Shown here piece after piece: positions 1 to 7,202 of a stretch of DNA of 12,817 bases. The notes below the pieces were generated by a model. It ran no database searches. It was not told the DNA's origin and saw only the letters and a list, made by a program, of their open reading frames with translations. The DNA is taken from the NCBI GenBank assembly GCA_964411125.1, contig CAYPJU010000119.1:1-12817 (forward strand), read 5' to 3'. The number at the start of each line of letters is the position of its first letter. Position 1 is the stretch's first letter. Source of the DNA: JBFIHF01 sp964411125. Lineage in GTDB: Bacteria; Myxococcota_A; Bradymonadia; Bradymonadales; Bradymonadaceae. The position numbers were made by a program, and so were the translations under genes.

Positions 1-74
1 AGCCGGTGTTCGCTACGATCAGCAGGCAGTCGCGAATGCGCTCTGCGCTTGGCGCGTGGCGCTTGGCGCTTCGG

Positions 75-140
75 GGTGCATCGCTAAGCGCGCGTCCCGC
101 GCGACTCGGGTGCATCGGTGAGCGCGCGTCCCGAGGCTGT
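75..140 (-). repeat. Two tandem REP-like units, about 34-bp period (left array)
   Basis: Two units start at 75 and 109, a period of 34 bp. Each begins GGTGCATCG and continues into AGCGCGCGTCCCG. Unit 1 (75-107) contains the dyad CGCGCG-TCC-CGCGCG, a 6-bp stem with a 3-nt loop. Unit 2 diverges after about 28 bases. Read on the minus strand, they match the units at 1118-1212 on the other side of the transposase gene. The two arrays are therefore in inverted orientation around the gene. Confidence 0.75.
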
Positions 141-156
141 CGCGAAAGGGGGGCCG

Positions 157-195
157 TTGGGCTTCGCCCAAACCGACCAGGGGATTCTCCCCTGG
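157..195 (-). repeat. Paired-hairpin element, distal left copy
   Basis: There are two adjacent perfect hairpins: TTGGGC-TTC-GCCCAA (157-171) and CCAGGGGA-TTC-TCCCCTGG (177-195), with 5 nt between them. On the minus strand the order is an 8-3-8 hairpin, a short spacer, then a 6-3-6 hairpin. This is the same architecture as the elements at 282-323 and 1223-1263, but in the opposite orientation. The layout resembles paired REP (BIME-like) elements that associate with RAYT proteins. Confidence 0.7.
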
Positions 196-281
196 ACCCC
201 AAAGTTTTCTCCCTCGAGCCTCACAACTCATAGTCAACGAAATCAAAACGTTACGAGGTTGGTGTGAGAATGTCCGCGGTT

Positions 282-338
282 CCAAGGATGCAATCCTTGG
301 TGGGGTGTGGGGCAAAGCCCCACGGTGTTCAGCGAAAA
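282..338 (+). repeat. Paired-hairpin element, proximal left copy
   Basis: Hairpin 1 is CCAAGGAT-GCA-ATCCTTGG (282-300). After a 6-nt spacer comes hairpin 2, GTGGGGC-AAA-GCCCCAC (307-323), then GGTGTTC and a short A-rich tract. The same order recurs in direct orientation at 1223-1280, past the transposase gene, including the shared downstream words GGTGTTC and AAAACGAC. The two stretches are therefore direct repeats bracketing 361-1212. Confidence 0.75.
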
Positions 339-347
339 CGACACCCT

Positions 348-362
348 CGTCCCGCGCGACTC
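348..362 (-). repeat. Fragment of the 34-bp repeat overlapping the rayT stop
   Basis: CGTCCCGCGCGACTC here is identical to 93-107 inside the left tandem unit. It ends within the transposase stop codon (TCA on the plus strand, 361-363). The 3' end of the gene therefore abuts a truncated repeat copy. Confidence 0.6.
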
Positions 363-1035
363 ACTCAGCGTCTGCGTCCGGCGGCCACTGAGTCTTCAGC
401 GCCTCGGGGTGGTATCCAACCCAAGCTCCTTTTGTCAGCCCCGCCTTCGTCGGATTCTCCAGTACGTACCGAATCGTCGAATCCAACTCCTCATGCGACC
501 GAATCAGTCTGTCCCAGTAGTTTCGTTGCCAAAATCGGCAACCGGGACCGATATCCGTCCGGGGCTTCAGCTCGTGGGCCGTGAAAGACTTCCAACTGTG
601 CAACACTTTCTCGAGGGCGAAATTGGGGTGTCGACGAAAAATCACGTGGACATGGTTGCCCATGATCGCCCACGCGATGATCAGATAGCGCCTTCCGTCG
701 AAGTAGAGCAGCGCGTCCTCGACGACTCGCGCAAACTCGGGCTTCGTCAGCCACATCCGACCCCCTCCGGAATCGAGCGAGGCATCGAACACCGAGACAA
801 AGAACTCCTGCCGGACTGCGCTGCGGACAGCCTCCCGCTGCTCCACATCGGGGATTGCATCCAGCGCGTCCATCTCTCGGCGATATGCCCTCGCGATTCT
901 GACCCGATCGTCGGCCGGGAGTGAGTCAGCCAATCGCCAGGTGACGAAGTACACGCCGTCGTCCACGTTCCAGTGGGGGAGGGTCCCCGAGACATGCACT
1001 TTCCGTTCGGAGCGGTAGTCAATGTAGTCGGGCAT
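361..1035 (-). CDS. rayT: REP-associated tyrosine transposase (RAYT, IS200-like Y1 family)
   Basis: This is a single-strand DNA transposase-like protein of the HUH/Y1 superfamily, 224 aa. RAYTs are single-copy domesticated relatives of IS200/IS605 transposases that recognise hairpin REP repeats. The N-terminal signature HWNVDDGVYFVTWRL is followed by the metal-binding His-hydrophobe-His in MGNHVHVIF (His128 and His130). The C-terminal block NYWDRLIRSHEEL...RYVLENPTKAGL is characteristic of the family. Tyr173 (NYWDR) and Tyr190 (RYVLENP) are candidates for the nucleophile; I cannot decide between them. I chose ATG at 1035 because GGAGA lies 5 nt upstream; a TTG at 1047 would overlap that site. 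No target-site duplication or IS ends are obvious, but repeats on both sides match the family's habit. Bases 1036-1117 show no clear promoter beyond a TTGACT on the minus strand (1115-1110). Confidence 0.9.
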   Translation of the reverse strand: MPDYIDYRSERKVHVSGTLPHWNVDDGVYFVTWRLADSLPADDRVRIARAYRREMDALDAIPDVEQREAVRSAVRQEFFVSVFDASLDSGGGRMWLTKPEFARVVEDALLYFDGRRYLIIAWAIMGNHVHVIFRRHPNFALEKVLHSWKSFTAHELKPRTDIGPGCRFWQRNYWDRLIRSHEELDSTIRYVLENPTKAGLTKGAWVGYHPEALKTQWPPDADAE

Positions 1036-1117
1036 GGTGTTCTCCAAGAGCGAGGTAGCGGCACACTACGAGAACGTTTTCGGCCGCAGTCCGTATCCGT
1101 TGCGAAAAAAGTCAAAT

Positions 1118-1212
1118 GAGTCGCGCGAGACGCGCGCTCACCGATGAGCTGGAGTCGCGCGAGACGCGCGCTCACCGATGGGCTGGAGTCGCGCGAGACG
1201 CGCGCTCACCGA
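1118..1212 (+). repeat. Three tandem 34-bp REP-like units (right array)
   Basis: Units start at 1118, 1152 and 1186, an exact 34-bp period; the third is truncated at about 1212. Each starts GAGTCGCGCGAGACGCGCGC and continues TCACCGATG. The core forms CGCGCG-AGA-CGCGCG, a 6-bp stem with a 3-nt loop. The units are nearly identical to each other and are the reverse complement of the left array at 75-140. Without unique spacers this is not a CRISPR array. It lies between the transposase start and the promoter of the radical-SAM gene. Confidence 0.85.
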
Positions 1213-1222
1213 AACCGCGGGT

Positions 1223-1280
1223 CCAAGGAAGCAAACCTTGGTGGGGACTGGGCAAAGCCCCAGGGTGTTCCCACAAAACG
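1223..1280 (+). repeat. Paired-hairpin element, right copy
   Basis: CCAAGG-AAGCAAA-CCTTGG (1223-1241) is followed by CTGGG-CAAAGC-CCCAG (1248-1263), then GGTGTTC and AAAACGAC. It is a direct-orientation relative of 282-338 with weaker first-hairpin pairing (6 bp instead of 8). It ends just upstream of the predicted promoter at 1287. Confidence 0.7.
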
Positions 1281-1286
1281 ACGAAT

Positions 1287-1314
1287 TTGAATCGATACTG
1301 AACATGTGTACACT
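1287..1314 (+). promoter_or_regulatory. Predicted sigma70-type promoter of the radical-SAM/UdgX operon
   Basis: TTGAAT (1287-1292) and TACACT (1309-1314) are separated by 16 bp. This places a start site near 1321 and gives a leader of about 35 nt before the ATG at 1356. It is the most AT-rich spot in this intergenic region and lies directly after the repeat block. The call rests on consensus similarity only. Confidence 0.45.
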
Positions 1315-1318
1315 GTTC
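1300..1318. promoter_or_regulatory. Dyad overlapping the -10, possible repressor (LexA-like) operator
   Basis: GAACATGTGTACACTGTTC has outer arms GAACA and TGTTC, with an inner perfect palindrome GTGTACAC (1306-1313). It covers the predicted -10 element, so a bound protein would block the promoter. GAAC-N4-GTAC at 1300-1311 is one base from the GAAC-N4-GTTC core of Gram-positive and actinobacterial SOS boxes. LexA sites differ between phyla, so assigning it to LexA is a guess based mainly on the DNA-repair genes downstream. Confidence 0.35.
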
Positions 1319-1355
1319 TCGGTCAGTGCCACGGGCTTCGGCTCGGGGGTAGGGA

Positions 1356-2600
1356 ATGGAGCTGCGAAAGAAACTCGAGATACTCGCCGATGCAGCCAAG
1401 TACGACGCGTCGTGTGCCAGCAGCGGAGTGAAGCGGAAGAATCGCGACGGGGGAATCGGGAACACCACGGGCGTGGGGATCTGCCACAGCTACGCGCCTG
1501 ACGGTCGATGCATCTCGCTGCTCAAGATTCTGCTGACGAACTACTGCATCTACGACTGCCAGTACTGCATCAATCGAATCTCGAGCAACGTTCCGCGGGC
1601 TCGGTTCGAGCCGTCGGAAGTCGTCGAGCTCACGATGGAGTTCTACAAGCGGAACTACATCGAGGGACTGTTTCTCAGCTCGGGGATCATTCGGAGCGCC
1701 GACTACACGATGGAGCAGCTCGCGGAAGTGGCGCGGTCGCTCCGCGAAGACCACGCGTTCAACGGTTACATTCACCTCAAAGCGGTGCCGGGGGCGTCGG
1801 CGGAGCTGCTCGCGAAGGCGGGGCGCTGGGCGGACCGGTTGAGCGCCAACGTCGAGCTGTCGACCCAGAAGGACCTCGACGAGCTCGCCCCTGCCAAGAC
1901 GATGAAGGACGTCGAAGGGACGATGGGGTCGATCCGCGACCAGCGCGACGAGGCCAAAGAAGAGCGGCGGAAGAGCCGCAAGGCACCGAAGTTCTCGCCG
2001 GCCGGCCAGTCGACCCAGATGATCGTGGGGGCGACGAAGAGTCCCGACAGGCAACTGCTCGACACGGCGTCCCGGCTCTATTCGAACTACAAGTTGAAGC
2101 GGGTGTACTACTCGGCGTTCAGCCCGATCCCGGACTCGAGCGCGGGGTTGCCGTCTCGACCGCCGCCGCTGGTCCGTGAGCATCGCCTCTACCAGGCGGA
2201 CTGGCTGATGCGCTTCTACGGGTTCGGGGTGGAGGAGCTGACGACCCCGGCGGAGCCCGACCTCCCGCTCGACGTCGATCCGAAGCTCGCGTGGGCGCTT
2301 CGCCATCGCGAGCAGTTTCCGGTCGACGTGAACCGGGCGAACAAGGCGGAGCTGCTGCGGGTTCCGGGGATCGGAACGAAAGGAGTGCAGAAGATCATCA
2401 GCACGAGGCGTCACCGATGGCTGACGTTGGACGACCTGCGGAAGATGCGGATCAACGTGAAGAAGGCGGCGTCGTTCGTGGAGGTCGCAGGTCCCAATCC
2501 GCACCGCAACAGCCTCGACGCGCTCGACCTTCGCGTACGCCTGTCGGACGAGCCGCGGCAGCAGTCGCTGTTCGAGCTCGCTGCGCCAGCGGCTGGCTGA
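1356..2600 (+). CDS. Radical-SAM putative DNA modification/repair protein (TIGR03916-like)
   Basis: This 414-aa protein matches the radical SAM family that is regularly encoded next to a UDG-family/DUF4130 protein; its biochemical reaction is not established. The N-terminus KLEILADAAKYDASC and the block around GICHSYAPDGRC are family-typical. The 4Fe-4S/SAM cluster motif is C64-x3-C68-x2-C71 (CIYDCQYC). Cys20, Cys43 and Cys52 are extra cysteines in the same N-terminal region. Near residues 325-350 a helix-hairpin-helix (NRANKAELLRVPGIG) indicates non-specific DNA binding. Start ATG 1356 has GGGGG at 1345-1349 as ribosome site, 6 nt away. The gene is 1 bp from the UdgX fusion and surely co-transcribed with it. 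The family's fixed pairing with UDG suggests action on damaged or modified bases, which is inference. Confidence 0.9.
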   Translation: MELRKKLEILADAAKYDASCASSGVKRKNRDGGIGNTTGVGICHSYAPDGRCISLLKILLTNYCIYDCQYCINRISSNVPRARFEPSEVVELTMEFYKRNYIEGLFLSSGIIRSADYTMEQLAEVARSLREDHAFNGYIHLKAVPGASAELLAKAGRWADRLSANVELSTQKDLDELAPAKTMKDVEGTMGSIRDQRDEAKEERRKSRKAPKFSPAGQSTQMIVGATKSPDRQLLDTASRLYSNYKLKRVYYSAFSPIPDSSAGLPSRPPPLVREHRLYQADWLMRFYGFGVEELTTPAEPDLPLDVDPKLAWALRHREQFPVDVNRANKAELLRVPGIGTKGVQKIISTRRHRWLTLDDLRKMRINVKKAASFVEVAGPNPHRNSLDALDLRVRLSDEPRQQSLFELAAPAAG

Positions 2601-2601
2601 G

Positions 2602-3984
2602 GTGCGTACGATCGAGGTGACCGACGGGTTCGACGGGTGGCGGACCGCGAGCAGAGAGTTGCTCCAGGAGGGACTTCCGCCGGAGGCCGTCGCGTTTTCC
2701 GAGGCGGGGGCAGCGCAGCGGAGCCTCTTCGGGGCGCTCGACGGTGCCGCGCCGCCGTTGTCACCGGTCCACTCGGTCCGGGTGTCGAAGACCTTCGTGT
2801 CGCTCGCGCGCCTGGCATCGTTTCACCGCGACGGCGACCGGTGGGACCTGCTCTACAGGTTGTTGTGGCGGCTGACGCACGGCGCGCCGTCGCTACTGCA
2901 GGATGCGGTGGACGCCGACGTCGCGAGGCTCCGTGCGATGGCGAAGGAGGTGCGACGCGACGCGCACAAGATGCACGCGTTCGTGCGGTTCCGGCGGGTC
3001 GAGACGGAGGACGGGGAACACTTCATCGCCTGGCACCGGCCGGACCATCTGATCGTGCGCCACGTCGCCGACTTCTTTCGCGACCGATTTCGTGGGATGC
3101 GGTGGACGATCTTGACGCCGGACGAGTCGGTGTCGTGGGACGGCGCGCGGCTCGAGTTTCACGAGGGCGTTCCGCGGTCGGAGGCGCCTTCGGGGGACGA
3201 ATTGGAGGGGCTCTGGAAGGCGTACTACCGCTCGATCTTCAACCCCGCGCGGATCAAGCTGAAGGCGATGCAGGCGGAGATGCCGCAGAAGCACTGGGCG
3301 ACGATGCCGGAGACCGAGATCATTGGCGAGCTTCTGCGGGAGGCGCCTCATCGCGTGCGCGCGATGGTGGATGCGCAGCACGAGACGGCGTCGGGCTTCG
3401 TCCCCGATGGTGCCGACCTGAACGCGCTACGGCGCGCGGTGCGAGAGTGCGAGGCCTGTGGCTTGTGCGAACAGGCGAACGGTCCCGTCTTCGGCGAGGG
3501 GCTCGATGACGCCGAGATCGTGCTCGTCGGCGAGCAGCCGGGGGACCGTGAGGACCTCGAGGGGCGACCCTTCGTCGGGCCGGCCGGCGAGATTCTCGAT
3601 CGCGCGCTGGAGTTGGCGGGGGTGTCGCGCGAGGCGCTCTACCTGACCAACGCGGTGAAGGCGTTCAAGCACGAAGAGCGTCCAGAGATGCGGCTGCACA
3701 AGAAGCCCACGGCGTACGAGATCCAGGTCTGCAAGCCGTGGCTCGCCGCAGAGCTCCGCGCGGTGAGGCCCACCACGGTCGTCGCGCTCGGCGGGTCTGC
3801 CGCGCTGGCGCTCTCCGGCCGTAAGATCCCCGTGACCAAAGAACGGGGGTGGGGGCGGTCGCCGTTCGCCGAGCGCACGCTCATCACGGTGCACCCCGCG
3901 TCCGTGCTACGAGCTACTGGTTCCCGGCAGCAGGCTGCGTTCGATGCGTTCGTCGACGACCTGCGGCTGCTCTCTCAGACCTGA
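2602..3984 (+). CDS. udgX: DUF4130 domain fused to UdgX-type uracil-DNA glycosylase
   Basis: This is a 460-aa two-domain protein. Residues 1 to about 255 match the DUF4130 'probable DNA metabolism' domain (blocks RRDAHKMHAFVRFR, FIAWHRPDHLIVRH, SIFNPARIKLKAMQ). Residues 275-460 are a family-4-like UDG. C283, C286, C289 and C377 are candidate 4Fe-4S ligands. The uracil-pocket motif is GEQPGD (310-315) followed by RPFVGPAG, and the second motif is HPASVLR (His431). UdgX proteins bind uracil-DNA covalently through the His of a KRRIH loop. Here the equivalent loop reads EMRLH and keeps Arg364 and His366. The GTG start is 1 bp after the radical-SAM stop with no separate ribosome site, implying translational coupling. 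The 3' end overlaps the convergent pdeM by 10 bp. Covalent trapping by this protein is inferred. Confidence 0.9.
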   Translation: MRTIEVTDGFDGWRTASRELLQEGLPPEAVAFSEAGAAQRSLFGALDGAAPPLSPVHSVRVSKTFVSLARLASFHRDGDRWDLLYRLLWRLTHGAPSLLQDAVDADVARLRAMAKEVRRDAHKMHAFVRFRRVETEDGEHFIAWHRPDHLIVRHVADFFRDRFRGMRWTILTPDESVSWDGARLEFHEGVPRSEAPSGDELEGLWKAYYRSIFNPARIKLKAMQAEMPQKHWATMPETEIIGELLREAPHRVRAMVDAQHETASGFVPDGADLNALRRAVRECEACGLCEQANGPVFGEGLDDAEIVLVGEQPGDREDLEGRPFVGPAGEILDRALELAGVSREALYLTNAVKAFKHEERPEMRLHKKPTAYEIQVCKPWLAAELRAVRPTTVVALGGSAALALSGRKIPVTKERGWGRSPFAERTLITVHPASVLRATGSRQQAAFDAFVDDLRLLSQT

Positions 3985-4613
3985 AAGACCTCGTCGTCGG
4001 CGATCGCGAAGACCCGGTTCTGACCGCGACGCATTCGGACCCCGGACGAAAAGGTGGAGAACGCCGGTAGGACGCCGACTCTCGTTCGATCGTCGAAGTG
4101 AAAGCAGGGAAGGAGGAGTCGGTCTCCTCCCGCCACGAGCTTCACCATCGGATGAAGGTGACCCGAGAAGACCCACCCTTCGGGGGAGGCCCGCGGGTGA
4201 TGGCGTAGGCGAAACGGGCCGAGGGTTGCCGTGTCGCACTCGTCCACCTTCCAGTCGGCGGGGAGCTCCGGGACGTGTCGGTCGTGGTTGCCGCGGACGA
4301 GCACGACGCGCAGGGCAGGGTGGCGGTTCCGAAAGTGCACGATGCGGTCGTTCAGGACAGGGTCGAGCGCGAACTCGTCGTGGAGCATGTCGCCAAGGAT
4401 CCACAGCGTCTGCGCACCGGTCCGACCCAGGGATTGGCCGAGCCGTTCGAGCTCGTCGTCCACGAGGTCGGAGGGCACGGGGATGCCGCGCGCCTGAAAG
4501 CTCTCGGGTTTTCCGAGGTGCAGGTCGGCGACGAGGAGCGCGCGGTGCTCCGCCCAGTAGATGGCACGCTCGGGGAGCAGCTCGAGCTCCGCGCCTTCGA
4601 GTTCCACCTTCAC
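3975..4613 (-). CDS. pdeM: Ligase-associated DNA damage response endonuclease PdeM (metallophosphoesterase)
   Basis: This 212-aa calcineurin-type metallophosphoesterase belongs to the ligase-associated family (TIGR04123-like). The complete metal-site set is visible: D30-x-H32 (DLHLGK), GD75-x2-H78 (GDMLHD), G108-N-H-D111 (RGNHDR), His138/139, and G151-H-x-H154 (SGHLHP). It probably cuts or trims nucleic acid in double-strand break repair with its helicase neighbour. The start is GTG 4613: GGAGG sits 7 nt upstream (4625-4621), and the helicase stop overlaps it as GTGA. The frame stays open far upstream to 5771, but that part is antiparallel noise inside the helicase gene. No promoter of its own is expected. 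Confidence 0.93.
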   Translation of the reverse strand: MKVELEGAELELLPERAIYWAEHRALLVADLHLGKPESFQARGIPVPSDLVDDELERLGQSLGRTGAQTLWILGDMLHDEFALDPVLNDRIVHFRNRHPALRVVLVRGNHDRHVPELPADWKVDECDTATLGPFRLRHHPRASPEGWVFSGHLHPMVKLVAGGDRLLLPCFHFDDRTRVGVLPAFSTFSSGVRMRRGQNRVFAIADDEVFQV

Positions 4614-7069
4614 GACGCATCCTCCGCCCAGCGAGCTTTCATGCGCTCGATTCGCTGCCGCGCGGACTCGCTCGAGACGCGTGCTTCGACGCGGTCGACG
4701 ACGAGCGGAAAGGCGAGTGGTGAGAAGCGTTCCGTTCGATGGAGGTCGATCCCGCGGGCGATGCGTTCGAGGGCGTGGGCGAGGCGACGCTGATCGAAGT
4801 GACGTTCCAGGACCTCCTGCCGCGACTGCTCGAGGAGGAGATTGTCGGGCTCCCAGCGGACGAAGACGTCGTGCAAGAGACCTGCAGACGTCTGGATCTG
4901 ACGGGTGGACTTTCGGTCCCACGGCCACCCCTCGAACACCAGCCCCGAGACTCGCGCGATCTCGCGGAAGTGCCGGCGGGTCAGCTCGGCGGCATTGACG
5001 GCGGCGAGCATGTCTTCGGTCAGGTCGTGGACCGAGAAGAGCCCATCGTCGAGCTGTGAGGCGAGATCGAAACCGCCGGGGGCGTGCAACTCGAGGCCGA
5101 GCTCGTTCACCGACAGCGCGAGGGTGACCGGGGTTCGGCTCGCCAGTCGGTGGGCGAGGAGAGCGGCGAGCCCTTCGTGTGCCTGTCGTCCGGCGAACGG
5201 GAAGAGGAAGAGGTGCGAACCCTCGCGAGATTCGGCAGCCTCGGCGTGCACGACGTCGGGTCGCGGGATCGCGGACGTTTGATGCTGCAGCCGCAGGACG
5301 GAGCCGACCGCGGCGACCTCGTCGGAGATCGACGTCAGGTCGTCGCCGGGGTCTCTTTCGAGGGCCCGTCGAGCATCGTCGAGGACGCCCAGGATCGCGT
5401 CGGCGAGGGAGTCGGACCAACCCATCTGACCACCGACCCAACGGGGCACATGGCCGGCGCTCTTCTTCGCGACCCGAACTCGCACGTCCATCCCGTGGGT
5501 GGTGACGACTTCGAGCACGCGGCCGGAGAAGACGAACGTGTCGCCGGGACTCAGTCGGGCCACGAATTGTTCTTCCACCGTCCCGAGGTCGTGACCGTTG
5601 GTGAAGCGCAACCGCACCTGGGCGTTGCCGGTGATGGTCCCGATCGAGGACCGGTGCATTCGAGCGATCTTCGCGTCTTCGACGAGGTAGGTGCCGTCTC
5701 GGTTCACCACCTTGTGGTAGTTGGGGTAGCTGCGAAGCGACGATCCGCCTCGCTCGACGAGGTCGATGCACCAGTCGAACTCCTCCCGCGCGAGGGATCG
5801 GTAGGCGTAGGCGGTGCGCACCTCGTCGTACAGAGCGTCAGGCTCGAATCCTCCGCCGAGGGCGCAGGTGACGAGATGCTGGGCGAGGACGTCGAGCGGT
5901 TGGTCGAGGGGAGGGCGGGACTCGATCTGGTTTCGCTCGACCGCGCGGCGCAGCGCTTCGATCTCGACGAGCTGTAGGGCGTTGGTCGGGACGACGCGGA
6001 TCTGGCTCGTCGCCGACGGGCGGTGCGCGGAGCGTCCCGCACGTTGAAGGAACCGCGCGACGCTGCGGGCGGAGCTGATCTGGTAGACGCGTTCGACGGC
6101 GGAGAAGTCGACGCCGAGGTCGAGCGAGCTGGTGCAGACGACGACGGTGATCGAGCCGTCCTTGAGCCCGTTCTCGACGCGTTCGCGCTCGTCGGGGCCG
6201 ATGGAGCCGTGGTGAACCGCGGCGCGGTCCGCCCACTCGGGTCGGCGATCGACGATCGCCTGATGCCAGCGCTCGGCCTGGCTGCGCGTGTTCGTGAAGA
6301 GGAGCGTCGCCACGTCGGGGTCGAGGTCGTCGACGACGGCGTCGAACATCGAAGCGCCGAGGTAGCCGAACCAGGGGAAGAGCTTTCCTTCGGGGAGGGG
6401 AACGAGCCGTATCTCGGGGTGATTGGTCGCCTCGGTCGAGACGATCTCGTAGGACTGACCGGTACCGACGGCGGCCTGCGCGAGCTCGGCGAGGTTGCCG
6501 ACCGTGGCGGAGAGCGCCCACACACGAAGGCCCGGAGAACGGCCCCGAATGCGGGCGACGGCGAGCTCGGTCTGGGTTCCGCGCTTGGTGTCGGCGACGT
6601 CGTGCCACTCGTCGAGGACGACGACGTCGACGTCGCGAAACTTCGTCGGCGCGTCCTCGTACGAGAGCATCAGCGAGAGCGACTCGGGGGTGGTGAGCAG
6701 GACGTTCGGCAGATTCTCGCGGAGCTTTCGCTTTCGATGCGACGAGGTGTCGCCCGTCCGCGAGGCGATGGTGACGTCGAGCCCGAGCTCCTCGATCGGC
6801 CGCCTGAGCGCGATTTCGATGTCGCGCGCCATCGCTCGCAGGGGCGTCACCCACAGGATGGATAGGCCGGGTCTGGGGCGGTCCGCCAGGTCGGCGAGGG
6901 CGCCGAGATACGCCGCGTACGTCTTGCCGGTCCCGGTGGGGACACAGACGAGTCCCTGTCGGCCGTTTTGCTGTGCGCGCCAGGTCTCTTCCTGGTGTTC
7001 GAGGGGCGTCCAGCCCTGATCGGCCATCCAGCCACGGAGTCGGTCGAGCGCGTTTTCGTGGCGATTCAT
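4610..7069 (-). CDS. Ligase-associated DNA damage response DEXH-box helicase (Lhr-like)
   Basis: This is an 819-aa superfamily 2 helicase, full length for the ligase-associated group (TIGR04121-like). Visible motifs are the Q-like N-terminus GWTPLEHQEETW, Walker A PTGTGKT (44-50), Ia TPLRAMARD, and Walker B DEWH (153-156). SAT (187-189), the motif IV-V region TSSLDLGVDF, and motif VI QRAGRSAHR (342-350) follow. About 450 residues remain for the winged-helix and C-terminal Lhr-type domains. In other bacteria this gene sits with an ATP-dependent ligase, an exonuclease and pdeM; here only pdeM follows, with a 4-nt overlap. ATG 7069 fits the family's N-terminus although no good ribosome site precedes it. 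A likely promoter region is the AT-rich patch around 7129-7152, but no clear -35/-10 pair is seen. Confidence 0.93.
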   Translation of the reverse strand: MNRHENALDRLRGWMADQGWTPLEHQEETWRAQQNGRQGLVCVPTGTGKTYAAYLGALADLADRPRPGLSILWVTPLRAMARDIEIALRRPIEELGLDVTIASRTGDTSSHRKRKLRENLPNVLLTTPESLSLMLSYEDAPTKFRDVDVVVLDEWHDVADTKRGTQTELAVARIRGRSPGLRVWALSATVGNLAELAQAAVGTGQSYEIVSTEATNHPEIRLVPLPEGKLFPWFGYLGASMFDAVVDDLDPDVATLLFTNTRSQAERWHQAIVDRRPEWADRAAVHHGSIGPDERERVENGLKDGSITVVVCTSSLDLGVDFSAVERVYQISSARSVARFLQRAGRSAHRPSATSQIRVVPTNALQLVEIEALRRAVERNQIESRPPLDQPLDVLAQHLVTCALGGGFEPDALYDEVRTAYAYRSLAREEFDWCIDLVERGGSSLRSYPNYHKVVNRDGTYLVEDAKIARMHRSSIGTITGNAQVRLRFTNGHDLGTVEEQFVARLSPGDTFVFSGRVLEVVTTHGMDVRVRVAKKSAGHVPRWVGGQMGWSDSLADAILGVLDDARRALERDPGDDLTSISDEVAAVGSVLRLQHQTSAIPRPDVVHAEAAESREGSHLFLFPFAGRQAHEGLAALLAHRLASRTPVTLALSVNELGLELHAPGGFDLASQLDDGLFSVHDLTEDMLAAVNAAELTRRHFREIARVSGLVFEGWPWDRKSTRQIQTSAGLLHDVFVRWEPDNLLLEQSRQEVLERHFDQRRLAHALERIARGIDLHRTERFSPLAFPLVVDRVEARVSSESARQRIERMKARWAEDAS

Positions 7070-7202
7070 GGAGACAGGCTTCGGAGGAGAGGGCGGCTGC
7101 GGACGAAGTTCGCGCCCGTCGTCACTGGAGCAATCTAGAGATCGAATTTATGCCGGGGGACGGTGACGGACTTTGGTGGGCGTTCCCAACGGTTGGTTCG
7201 AA

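Larger units (their letters stand above)
1..360. other. Gene-free repeat-rich left flank of the RAYT locus
   Basis: I see no convincing gene here. Bases 1-74 hold only short GC-rich imperfect repeats such as GGCGCTTGGCGC. From base 75 there are two tandem REP-like units, then a paired-hairpin element on the minus strand (157-195). A more AT-rich patch of about 80 bases follows (196-281), then a paired-hairpin element on the plus strand (282-323). A 15-bp fragment of the tandem repeat (348-362) runs into the transposase stop codon. The repeats are listed separately. Open frames crossing this stretch read through repeats and show no recognisable protein features. Confidence 0.7.

Noticed and set aside
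307..924. Plus-strand open frame of 205 codons opposite rayT
   Set aside because: It lies antisense to a well-supported RAYT and starts within a repeat hairpin. It has no recognisable domain and is explained by GC-rich codon bias.
1118..1212. CRISPR-like array
   Set aside because: The repeats are directly tandem with a 34-bp period and no unique spacers. There are no cas genes, and a RAYT lies next to them.
1116..1301. Small open frame across the right repeats
   Set aside because: It is a translation of the tandem repeat itself and ends before the promoter. There is no ribosome site or conservation signal.
4614..5771. Upstream extension of the pdeM frame to about 598 residues
   Set aside because: The extra part is Arg/Pro-rich and lies in another frame of the helicase gene. 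The GTG at 4613 has a good ribosome site and gives the normal family length.
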